NCBI GenBank assembly: GCA_024196135.1
Contig: JAMQCK010000953.1
Coordinates: 1 to 13,609 of the forward strand
Direction: 5' to 3'
DNA from: Pleurotus ostreatus/Saccharomyces cerevisiae fusant
Lineage: Eukaryota; Opisthokonta
DNA: 13,609 nucleotides
Shown: one piece after another, positions 1 through 8,740 of the stretch
Position numbering within the stretch: the stretch's first letter is position 1
Layout: each line of letters begins with the position of its first letter
The notes under the pieces: model-generated
What the model saw: the letters and a program-made list of their open reading frames with translations, nothing else
What the model was told of the DNA's origin: nothing
Database searches by the model: none
Program-made: the position numbers and the translations under genes

Positions 1-36
1 CCTGCATCTGATCCACACGCCTGACCAAGGCTATAG

Positions 37-2156
37 AGCGCACTTAAGGTCGCTGAAGAGGACCGGGACGGATGCAAGCGGGAGGCCGGCGCGCTCAAAT
101 TCGATCTTGAAGTGAAGGCGACGGAGCTACGCAAGAAGGAAGGGGATCTGCGAACGCAATGCGTCGAGTTACGGGATCTGGGCGAAGATCTCGAAGACAA
201 ACGCACAGACTTGCAAAAGACGAAGAACGAGGTCGCTTCCTTGCGCACTGCGTTAGCGAAGTCCGAGGTCCGTCGTGCGCCTCCTCAAACCCCCACTCAG
301 CTGACTTGGATGTTCAGGACGCGAGGCAACGAGCTGAAGAAGACAGAACACGCGTCGAGGGCAAACTTGCGCAATCCAACACCGCTCGGGAAGTCCTTGA
401 CGTGCGCGCTTCCGCCGCCGAGGCTCACGCAATCGCAGCCGAGGCGAGGGCCGTAGACGCCGAGGAACGCGCCGCGAACGCCCTTGAGCGCGTCGCTGAG
501 GCTGAGGCACGCGCGGTCTCCGCTCGCGCTCGCGCATCGGACGCCGAAGCTCGCGCTTCCGCTGCTGAATCACGCGCGGCTGCCTGCGAAGACCGCGTCG
601 TCCTCGCTCAAGAGCGTACCACCATCGCAGAGAGTGAAGTGGCTACATTCGCCGACGATCTACGCATTGCGAAGGACGCGCTCGAAGCAGCGGAGATGCA
701 GGCGTCGCGCGCGATTGTAGACAAGCAAGAGATGCTGCAATCCCTGCAGGTCCAGTCGTCCGAACTCGCCCGCATCCGAGATGAGCTTTCCCAGTCCAGG
801 AATGAGCTCGCTCAAGCGCACGCGGCAGTTGAAGAGCTGAAGGTCGAGCTAGCTGGGAAGGAGTCGGAGCGGCGCGAGATGCAGGCCGACTTCGTGGACC
901 TGCGGGACAGATTCGCCGAGATCTCGTCCAGGCTGGGGGTTACTCAGTCGGCGCTTCGAGGAACGTCTTCGCCCTCTCAGACGCACTCTCCAGCGTGCTC
1001 GAGAATGCCCCTCTCAACTGCGACATCGGCTCCTCCGTACACTGCGCGGCCAGCGTCGCTTGAAAGTCGTGCCACAGCCGTGGCATCTGCACCCTCACGC
1101 ATGACTTCAGAATCGACGCGCCGCACTCGAGCTCTCTTGATGACGCCATCGTTCTCCGTATCGGCCAACTCGACGGACCTAACGGTATCGTCAGAGGCCA
1201 CTTCCTCTGCGAACCCTGAGCGTCGCTCGGCTCCTGCGTCGCGCGCTCCTACCGATATCCCGGCAACGCTCCAGAGCACAGTTTGTCCTGTCCTCGATGG
1301 CGAGGATGATACGGCGGGCTCGTCTTTCTCGCCAAGTGGAAGCTCCCGCGGCGACTGCGAGGACGGCACTGTATCGGGTCATCACTCGCGTAGACCATCC
1401 GCGTCCATAGACCCTATCCACCGGGCTGAGGAGCACAACGGTTCTGATGTCTCCTCTTTGTCGTCGTCACCTGACGATGCCTCTGCTCCCGGCGAACCGG
1501 AGGCCCGACTTGGCCAGAATAGCGTCGATGAGGAGTTTGCGTCGGTGAAGCGGCCCAGAAAACGCCCTCACAGCCCAAATCCAGTCCCGGTCAGCGATGT
1601 ATTGAGTATGTCTACTGACAAACGACCTCGACGGACGCGCGGCTCGAAAGGCTTCACTTTCTCGAGTCCCTTGAGCTTGGGTCGTGCGCCGCTAACCGAG
1701 AGAGGACCTGGGTCGTCGCGGAGGGCGACTCGCGGCAGTGCGAAGCCTGTGGCTTGGGAGACGCTGAAGCCGAAAGTGCGTGGGATGTCGACCAAGCCGG
1801 CGAAGAAGACGAACACAGAGAAGCTGGGTACGTATCGTATGCATCCCCGCCCGGTGCCGTCCTGATTTGGCGTCGTAGGATCGTCCGCGGCATGCGCGCC
1901 GGCGGTCGACAAACGAAGAGTGCGCAAATGCGGACAGGTGATTATCACTCTGCGGACCGTCCCTCTCTCCCGTGTTCATCATTGACCAATACCGCAGTGC
2001 AAGCGCACCCAAGAGCACCTCAAAAGCCCGCGATGGTTTTCCAACCCTGAAGGGAAAGCTCATATCTGTCAGATGTGAGTACTTGTAACTCCTTTTTGCG
2101 ACGTTCTGGGCTCAATTGTGTATAGCTGCTACAGGAAAAATCGCAAGGACACTTGA
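37..2156 (+). CDS. Coiled-coil protein with C-terminal GATA-like zinc finger (5'-partial)
   Basis: Exons read as 37-267, 318-1827, 1879-1937, 1998-2074 and 2126-2156, with introns of 50, 51, 60 and 51 nt. Bases 1-36 look like the end of a further intron (CTGAC at 21-25, TAG at 34-36), so the N-terminus lies outside the window. The visible part is 635 residues. Residues 1 to about 290 are a charged Ala/Glu/Arg/Asp-rich coiled coil with repeated AEARA-type units. Residues about 290-570 are Ser/Pro-rich and probably disordered, with basic nuclear-localisation-like stretches such as KRPRKR near 488. The last three exons encode a basic patch (KRRVRKCGQC) and a finger with Cys598, Cys601, Cys624 and Cys627, CX2C-X22-CX2C, with PRW...NPEGK between the pairs and ending CQICYRKNRK. 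GATA fingers normally have a 17-20 residue loop with a similar W...G...C..C layout, so this is GATA-like rather than a standard match. A nuclear DNA-binding or scaffold role is inference. Without splicing, the reading frame would stop at 1865 and hide the finger. Confidence 0.75.
415..640 (+). repeat. Degenerate AEARA-type coding repeat in coiled coil
   Basis: Within the coiled-coil exon the DNA repeats variants of 'gccgaggc' and 'gctcgcgc', encoding successive Ala-Glu-Ala-Arg-Ala-like units (AEARAVDAEERAANALERVA and similar). The spacing is close to a heptad. This is internal degenerate repetition of a coiled coil, not a mobile repeat. Confidence 0.6.
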
Positions 2157-2384
2157 GCATGCTCGACAAGGCCATCATCGGTACACTCTAGTCGAAGTCG
2201 CGATTCGTTCCTCATGCACACTGTCGATTTGCTTATTCTTTCACATCCTTTCTTTCTGTTGAACTCTTCTTGATTCATCTCGCTTGGGGCATCCGTCTTC
2301 CGTAGTCTTGAGGTAACATGTCATTGTACAAGCCTATACCCGCGCCAATAGAACAGTTTCACTCTCCCGCGTTCGACGCCCTCC
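2157..2384. other. Convergent intergenic region (3' ends)
   Basis: These 228 bases separate the stop codon of the coiled-coil gene (plus strand) from the stop codon of the first hydrolase (minus strand). They are T-rich with AT-richer stretches than the flanking exons and should hold both 3' untranslated regions. No exact AATAAA was identified with confidence, and no ORF or RNA gene was seen. Confidence 0.6.
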
Positions 2385-3348
2385 CTACAAGTACTTCGCC
2401 ATCCACTCCACTACATTCTTGAATGCACCCTCTTTCCCTGCCTTCACCGCCGGGTCGCTCTGATCCCCGCGCACCGCAAACCCATGCCTGCACCCTCGCC
2501 AATAATCCTGCTTGTACCCCGGCGCGAACTTCCCGTCGCCCAGGATCGCGTCGGTCTGCGCCTGCAGCTCGCGCGGGAACATCTGGTCGACTTCGCAGCT
2601 CTCGATGAGGAGGGGCACGTTGGTCTTCGCGTAGCGCTCGATGTCGTCGGGGACCTCGAGGTGCGAGGGGTGCGCGACAGCGCTGACCTTGATGACGCCG
2701 TCGAAGGCGAGATCGAAGACGTAGCGGGCTGTGGTGCTGCGGTGTAAGAGGTTGGTCCGGGTGGAAAGGTTATAGATGTGCTTACCACCGAAGCAGTACC
2801 CGACAGCGCCGAAGGATGTGACGCCCTGCGCCTTGAGACCGTCGATGACCTTGTCAAGCGAAGGGCGCGTCTTGTCCTTGCCGTGGTTCACGAACCACTT
2901 CGGGATGTCCCAGTTGCTCTAACTCGTCGGTGAGCGGCGCGCTCGACGAGGTCGCGAGATACGCATACATACCCCAGGAGCCAAGGCATCCGCGGGCGTA
3001 GGATCGCCGTTCAGGTAGTCGGGGATTACCGTCTTAAATCCATTGGCGGCGAAGTCGTCCGCCATGAGCTGCGAAGCACCGTCAATCAATGACCGCAAAA
3101 CTCGGATATAGGACAACGAACCTGACTGTTGACAAGCTGCATGCCGAAGATGTCAGTCAGGAAGAGCAGGACCTTGTCCTTCGGGTGATCTTGTTCGGGC
3201 GTCGCGATGTACGCGTCCACGCCATTAATCTTCTCGATCTTGCCAGTGGGCGTGCCCTCCCAGCGGACGCCTATCATTATCGTTCAGCATCAGCGGTTTG
3301 CTGGAAGCAGGCGTACTCACCGCGAACACAATCCTTGCAGAAGCTCAT
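2385..3348 (-). CDS. Dienelactone hydrolase family protein, copy 1
   Basis: Five exons on the minus strand: 3348-3321, 3270-3122, 3068-2973, 2918-2786 and 2728-2385; introns of 50, 53, 54 and 57 nt. The product is 249 residues, the usual length for this alpha/beta-hydrolase family. The catalytic triad is visible: nucleophile Cys133 in GYCFG, Asp183 in CEVDQMFP and His217 in CRHGFAVRG. Family members open lactone rings (dienelactone to maleylacetate in aromatic ring-cleavage pathways), but many fungal homologs have no known substrate. No signal peptide is seen, so it is probably cytosolic. The start at 3348 begins MSFCKDCVRG; the last codon is split across intron 1, and the next copy starts the same way (MSVSKDCVRG). 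A TATA box lies 76-84 nt upstream. The junction after Cys133 gives FGAR where copy 2 has FGGR. Exon lengths match copy 2 exactly, which supports every splice choice. Confidence 0.88.
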
Positions 3349-3423
3349 GATTGTCGAAGAAAGAAGAGGCCACGATAGAAGAGAGGCGCGAGGTATGTTG
3401 CGCATCTCACAGGACGAAGCCCA

Positions 3424-3432
3424 CCTTTTATA
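3424..3432 (-). promoter_or_regulatory. TATA box of hydrolase copy 1
   Basis: The minus strand reads TATAAAAGG, 76-84 nt before the ATG at 3348. The second hydrolase copy and the small Ser/Pro-rich gene have closely similar boxes upstream of their starts. Confidence 0.65.
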
Positions 3433-4065
3433 GCGACAGACGCGAGAGAAGTGCGACCGCGCGGCTCCAACTTGCGATACCGTCGGACATCGACTGTATA
3501 GCGCGAGATGGGCGTTGGAGGGTCGAAAAGTCGAGGGCCATTCCAGCTGTATGCGAAGTCTTCAAAGAATTAGTCGCCCTATCGTGTTCTTCAAGGAGTC
3601 AGTCCCTCATGAGCACCTTCGACAAAGAGGCTCAGACGCACCTTACTAGAGGACCGGGATGCGAAAGCTCTCCCTCGTATACCACAACATCTCGCCTGCG
3701 CTCCTACGTCTTCCATCTTCATGGTTTCCCGAGTTGAGCGGGGAATGCGGGTAACGACCACGACGACGCCTTGTGCTGACTGACGAAGATGACGATGGGT
3801 TAGAGCTTCTGCGGGTCGCATCCGTTGAGAGGTAGAGAACTCACCGACGGAAAGTGGAAAAGAACGGGCTGGAGGTTGGAGGGTAGGGATGACATCATCG
3901 GCCACCTCGGTGCGCCCACCGGGGCTACTGACGGCGCTCACCATGGAAGAAATTGCCACCCGACTATCGGGAATCTTCAACGGGCGATAATTGAGGGGAA
4001 AATAGTCTGGACATAGCGCGAGCGACAGACCCATGGCTTTCATTCTGCTTCTCCTATCAGCCAGT
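3433..4065. other. Intergenic region between the two hydrolase copies
   Basis: This stretch of about 630 bases holds the upstream promoter of hydrolase copy 1 and the 3' untranslated region of copy 2. ORFs here on both strands are Arg/Ser-rich, overlap the neighbouring exon out of frame and look like chance ORFs. I saw no third hydrolase remnant, RNA gene or repeat. Confidence 0.5.
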
Positions 4066-5025
4066 TTACAGGTGCGTCGCCATCCACTCGACAACATTCC
4101 TGAACGCGCCCTCCTTCCCCGCCTTGACCGCGGGATCGCTCGGGTCGCCACGCACCGCAAACCCATGCCTGCAGCTAGGCCAGTAGTCCCGCTTGTACCC
4201 CGGCGCAAACTTCCCACCACCAAGAATCTCATCCGTCTTCGCCTGCGCCTCCGGCGGGAACGAGCGGTCGACCTCGCAGCTCTCGATGAGGAGTGGCACG
4301 CTCGTCTGCGCGTATCGCTCAATGTCGGCGGGGACCTCGAGGCGCGAGGGATGGACGGCGGCCGCGCACTTTATGACGCCGTCGAAGGCGAGGTCGAAGA
4401 CATAGCGGCCTGGGGGGAAAGGGTGATAAGTGAGAGGAGGTCGCGCATATATGAGGATGATATAAGCTTACCACCGAAGCAATAGCCAACGGCGCCGAAG
4501 GTCGTAATGCCCTGCTCCTTGAGGCCGGCGATGACCTTGTCGAGGGGTGGACGAGTTTTGTCAGGCCCGTGGTTGACGGCCCACTTCGCGACGTCGCGCG
4601 TAGCCTAGGGAGTACATGAGCTAGTTTCAAAACGCGGCTAAATATCACGAACCCCAGGCGAGAGCTCCTCCGCGGGCATGGGGTCGCCGTTCAGGTAGTC
4701 CGGGATAACGGTCTTGAAGCCATTGGCGGCAAAGTCGTCTGCGAGAAGCTAACGAAATGGTCGGTGCATATATGCGGTGAACCTTGATTGTACTCACTTG
4801 GTTATTGACCAACGGTATACCGAAGAGGTCCGTGAGGAAGAGCAGGACTTTGTCCTTGGAGTAATCTTGCTCAGGCGTCGCGACGTAAGCGTCGACACCG
4901 TTGATCTTCTCAATTTTGCCGGTAGGCGTACCCTCCCAGCGGACGCCTTGGGACTGTCAGGAATGGCGATCATGTACAGGACAGCGTCGGCGCTCACCTC
5001 GAACGCAGTCCTTGCTGACGCTCAT
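4066..5025 (-). CDS. Dienelactone hydrolase family protein, copy 2
   Basis: Five exons on the minus strand: 5025-4998, 4946-4798, 4748-4653, 4604-4472 and 4409-4066; introns of 51, 49, 48 and 62 nt. It encodes 249 residues. Exon lengths and intron phases are identical to the neighbouring copy, and about 200 of 249 residues match by hand alignment, so the two are a tandem duplication. Triad residues are Cys133 (GYCFGGRYVF), Asp183 (CEVDRSFP) and His217 (CRHGFAVRG). The most variable stretch is the start of exon 4 (ATRDVAKWAVNHG against SNWDIPKWFVNHG), which may reflect a different substrate or simple drift. The start begins MSVSKDCVRG. A TATA box and a CCAAT box lie upstream. Family members hydrolyse dienelactone and related lactones or esters; the real substrate cannot be read from sequence. 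Confidence 0.9.
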
Positions 5026-5097
5026 CTTAGTTACGAAGCGGGTAGCGCAGGGCGAAGAGGAGGACGTAGACGATGCTTCGGACAGAAAAGGGGCCCG

Positions 5098-5106
5098 CCC
5101 TTTATA
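5098..5106 (-). promoter_or_regulatory. TATA box of hydrolase copy 2
   Basis: The minus strand reads TATAAAGGG, 73-81 nt before the ATG at 5025. This is nearly the same box and distance as in hydrolase copy 1, so the core promoter appears to have been copied with the gene. Confidence 0.6.
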
Positions 5107-5151
5107 CAGAGGGACCGCGAAGAAGCGATGGCCCAAGATACAGCCTTCCAG

Positions 5152-5156
5152 CCAAT
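5152..5156 (+). promoter_or_regulatory. CCAAT box upstream of hydrolase copy 2
   Basis: CCAAT, within GCCAATCA, sits about 46 nt upstream of the TATA box and about 127 nt upstream of the start codon. CCAAT elements bind the NF-Y/HAP complex in either orientation. Function here is inferred from position only. Confidence 0.4.
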
Positions 5157-5159
5157 CAG

Positions 5160-5650
5160 ACAGCGACGCAGCGAGCGCGGGCGGTTTGCCGTCCAGGTGA
5201 AAGCTACGTCATCGCCTTCGGACGGTTAACTTGAGCCTCGTCGCGGCTCCGACGCGCTGCTCTCCCAAAATGCATGTCTAATGGTGCATTCAGCAACGGG
5301 AAGCATGCGGTGCGGCGAACCAAAGAGACGAACATGAGCGACGAATTGGAGGCGTCGCCGTCAAGATCTGACGCGCCATCGCTTAGTAAGTTCGGTTCCG
5401 AAAGTCAGCATGTCACGTGTCGCGGTTCGCCACTAAATCTTGAAAGGAAGCGCTGCTGTAACGCATCTGGACTCAGCATCAAACCTGATTTAGGAGTATC
5501 TCCTTGGCTCTCTATAGATTTAGGGTAGGTGCAATAGACAATATGGTTTTGTATGGCGAGGGCGAGCGTTCACCGGTCGTGCATAGAGTCCGAGTAGGAT
5601 TTGGGTCAATCTAGAAGTGTAGAACTTATACATAAGATATCCGCGCATCT
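5160..5650. other. Intergenic region, upstream of hydrolase copy 2
   Basis: This holds the upstream part of the hydrolase copy 2 promoter and the 3' untranslated region of the MYND gene. It contains a palindromic E-box, CACGTG, at 5414-5419, about 390 nt upstream of the hydrolase start. One 84-codon plus-strand ORF (5274-5528) has no recognisable features. No RNA gene or repeat was seen. Confidence 0.45.
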
Positions 5651-5687
5651 TCAGACGCCCTCCCCCTTTCGTAGATAGCCCATGGTC

Positions 5688-7891
5688 TCACTGACAGTAC
5701 GTAAGCCAAGCGACTCATAGATAGCTCGACGAAGCCGAACTTACATCCAAGTCGAGGATCTCAATAGGCTGTAGCGTCGGCTGTCCTTGGGAAGAATACC
5801 TATGCGATGAAATCTGTTAGAAATAGAAAAAGTGGAAGAGCCGCACAACTCGCTCATTTCCAGCATCTTCGGCGGCCGCTGCACATTTCCCGAACAGACG
5901 CTCTCGAGGCGTGAGGCCTTCCTCCACAGGAAGCCCCGTCTCTGTTGCAGAGTAAGTACGGGCAGCGAATTCCGAAGGCGAGATACACACTGAAGAAGCT
6001 ATGCGACAATTGGACGTACGGCATGCCGCGAGACTTCCCTGCCCACCAATCCGGGAAGAACTGGAAGATGCGCGCGCACCGACGAGCGCCCTGCATAAAG
6101 TGCACAGCCATGAAGAACGTCTGAGGGGCGTCGGGATACGGCCCCGGCACCGAGAAGGGATTCATCCACCGCTCCTGCTCCAAAGTGATATCTAGACTGA
6201 GAGTGACAGTATGATGCGGGTTGTACGCGTCCCCGAGGCGTCGCTTTATCTCGGACTGGTTTTCCTCCAGGTACATGCGAGCGATAGAGACGAGGAAGGA
6301 AAGCTTCTTGGCACTGAGAGAGCCTGGCGAACGGTCAGGTCAAGTTAGGTGCATGACATGCACGCATACCTGCGGTATCTTTGTCGTCCCAGCATACAGT
6401 ACTATGATGACCATCTGTCCAGTTCGCTCGCTGACATTCCTTCGAGCAGAAGAGAACTTCACCGCATGGACAAGCGCGCAAATCGGTCGATTCGGGATTG
6501 GGGCACTGAAATACAATGCGAAGTCAGAACCTTACTCTTCGTACAGAATCTGGCACTCACGTCCCGTCTCCTGCAGGTCTGAAGGTCGGGCCATTCCTTC
6601 TCCCATCCTTCGATCAGTTTGTACCGTTCGGCATATGTTACGATGATGTGCGCGACCTTGTCTCGAAGGGATTGGCGATCCGCACGCGAGACGAGTTGTA
6701 AAGAGTTGTGAAAGGCCTTCAGCGCCGCGGGAGTTACAAGCGCGCCGGCGACCAGGTCGAACATCGGCTGCACGTCGACGATCTTGAGCTTCTCAAGTTG
6801 AATGAGGATGTAGAAGATCCTATGCCGGATAGCGCAGGTGATGGCCTGAGCGTCGGTCGACAAGCAACAGGTGGTGTATAGCGCTTCGAACAGACCCTTC
6901 AGGACATAGCTTTTGCGCGGCTGCAGGAGCGCCATAAAGAGCCCTTGTGCGAGAGTTCGTGTCATGCGTAAAGGGTAACCAGTCGCACGTAAAACCGGAA
7001 GCTCGAACAACGAGGTCATCATGGTAGTGTGCAGCGCCCAGATCTCTTCCTCGAGCTCGGAATCCATACTGCTGTGCAGCAGGGACGCGACTTGGTAGGC
7101 CATCTCGCAGTAGATGCGCCGCGGACGATAGAAGTTGATGCGCGAGAGCTCGTGAACGAAGAGTTGCTTGACTTTCTCGCCCTTGACGCCGCCGACGCAG
7201 TCGGTTGTGAAGTGCAGAATCGCTCGGAGATATTCGCCGCCAGGACGATCGAGGGTGAGAGCGATGGTTCGCCATTTGAGCCACATGTTGACGAGAATCT
7301 CCGTCGCTCGGGCTTCGGGGATGAGCAGGATGCTCTCAAGTCGAGCGTTTGATAGCTCGTAGAAGGTATCGATGATCTTCTTGAGGGAGGGAGCCACGTG
7401 CGAAAGGACAAGAGCCTGACAATCCACGGGGTGCATGAGATTTGTTTCATGTCGGTGACAGTACTCGATCCATTCGAACATGCGAGTCCACGCCGTGTCG
7501 TCGAAGACCCAGAGAGATCGTAGCCCAGGGCGGTCTGCCAGTTTGCGCAAGCTGATCAAAGCCATCATTGGTTCAACGATGCGGGCCTGCGCATTTGTCT
7601 GCGACGCAGTCCAGAACTCTTCATAGGACATATCTTCGGGCGTCGGCGGTTCGCAGCGCAGAAGATAAAAAGAATCGTGTCTCTTGAGGATATCCAGGGC
7701 TTCTTTCGTCATTTCTTTGCTACGATTTTGTTTGACGTCGCGGGTGCGGAGGTTTTCGAAGAGCTCCTGTAGCCGTTGAAACTTGGGGTCGACGGGGGGA
7801 CCCAGTTCATACCTAAAAAAATCATCATACCTGAGCATATAATCGTGACACGGCAAAAGTGTTTGGCGTACCTGGTCTGTAATGCGAACAT
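5688..7891 (-). CDS. MYND-type zinc finger protein
   Basis: Exons on the minus strand: 7891-7872, 7812-6561, 6505-6370, 6323-5991, 5941-5850, then one or more uncertain 3' exons. Well-supported introns are 7871-7813, 6560-6506, 6369-6324 and 5990-5942 (59, 55, 46, 49 nt). Residues 1 to about 415 are Leu-rich and helical without a domain I can name. The MYND finger spans 420-462: Cys420, Cys425, Cys436, Cys438, Cys444, Cys448, His458 and Cys462, with the typical LFCSKECQRANW core. A globular C-terminal region follows (WMNPFSVPGPYPDAPQTFF; then TGLPVEEGLTPRERLFGKC). MYND fingers mostly mediate protein-protein contacts, often with proline-rich partners in transcription complexes. The 3' end is ambiguous: a likely intron 5849-5800 (branch CTAAC) leads either to a stop at 5761 or, with a downstream acceptor, to a segment ending PIEILDLD at 5745 and then intron 5744-5691 before a stop at 5688 or 5651. 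Start chosen as MFALQT because the short exon joins in frame to RYELGPP. Confidence 0.78.
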
Positions 7892-7901
7892 TTCCCTCTT
7901 C

Positions 7902-7925
7902 TAATTGAGTGGCAAATTGAGTGGC
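7902..7925. repeat. 12-bp tandem duplication in MYND gene leader
   Basis: The unit AATTGAGTGGC plus one base occurs twice in immediate tandem, about 10 nt upstream of the MYND gene start codon. It is probably within the 5' untranslated region or core promoter. It may be simple slippage. Confidence 0.55.
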
Positions 7926-8740
7926 GCGCGCTTGTTGTCAATCGGTAGTTGGTACACGTTCACAGAGTGTTAGAGACCCGGTTTCAGAATGCCTGACAAA
8001 GAAAAGTGCGCCGAGTTGCCTCGACGATCTCTGCGAGTTTGGATGAAGACCTGCTGGTGGGTTGGTCGAGAAACCAAGGAGCGATTGATGGTGACCGTTA
8101 CTGTGACGCGTGCTTGATTTCACAAGCACGTGATATCACTGTTGACTTTTGGCCCGTGCTCGACAAAATTGGCTGCGTCTATGCGCGAGAAATTCCATTC
8201 AAAAGCGTTCGTATCATCTCATTTGCTTGTGATGCTAGTTATAAAGGCTGCAACGCTCATATCCTTCGCCATAAAGACATTGCCTTGGCGTCGCGCCGTC
8301 CTCTATATGAAGGCCAAATCCTAAACGCGCAGTTAGCAAATAAAAATGGCAGTCTACGTGCAGGTAGCTTACTATACCAGCTGTAGGTGATGCTGCGAAA
8401 TCGCATTTCTACGGGACGGCAGAACAAGTCGGGATAGAAACGCAAGAGCCGCCCGTGTCGGCGACCGTTAGTCGTCTACGTACTTGCTAGTAGTAGACTG
8501 CTGTCGAATGCCGAACGGGAATCGCACTTACATCAGGATGGTTGATGAGCTTAGAGTGCGCGACGAGAGGAACGGGAAGAGGAGGAAGAAGCAGCAGCAC
8601 GACGATTCGCCATGAAACATATCTGATCGTAGTTGCTCAGAAGCGTCATCAAGTGCGGGATCGATAGGCTGAGGATGAAAGTACGATTGCAGGCAGAGAA
8701 CCTACGATATACTACAGAGCGAGACCAGCGCCAGCGCCTA
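7926..8740. other. Intergenic region, MYND promoter and 3' side of the Ser/Pro-rich gene
   Basis: This stretch of about 800 bases is less GC-rich than the exons. It should contain the MYND gene promoter and the 3' untranslated region of the next gene. The longest ORF (8006-8386, plus strand, 126 codons) shows no recognisable motif. An 8-bp inverted repeat with an E-box lies at 8109-8132. No RNA gene was found. Confidence 0.45.
8109..8132. repeat. Inverted repeat with overlapping CACGTG
   Basis: CGTGCTTG and its exact reverse complement CAAGCACG are separated by 6 bases (8109-8130), and the right arm runs into CACGTG (8127-8132). It sits about 220-240 nt upstream of the MYND start codon. It could be a bHLH-factor site or a chance hairpin. 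Confidence 0.4.

Noticed and set aside
253..573. Minus-strand Arg-rich ORF
   Set aside because: Antisense to the coiled-coil exon; Arg/Pro-rich composition is typical of a reverse frame of GC-rich coding DNA.
2385..3348. Hydrolase copy 1 as a pseudogene
   Set aside because: Reading it without introns gives broken frames, but all four introns have consensus ends and the joined frame is complete with an intact triad.
3591..4322. 243-codon minus-strand ORF
   Set aside because: It overlaps the last exon of hydrolase copy 2 out of frame and continues into intergenic DNA; Arg/Ser-rich with no motif.
5274..5528. 84-codon plus-strand ORF
   Set aside because: No recognisable motif, no clear promoter or splice context, and lies where the hydrolase copy 2 promoter is expected.
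8006..8386. 126-codon plus-strand ORF in the MYND promoter region
   Set aside because: Composition is not clearly random, but there is no recognisable domain and it lies in less GC-rich DNA resembling intergenic sequence. Not supported without transcripts.
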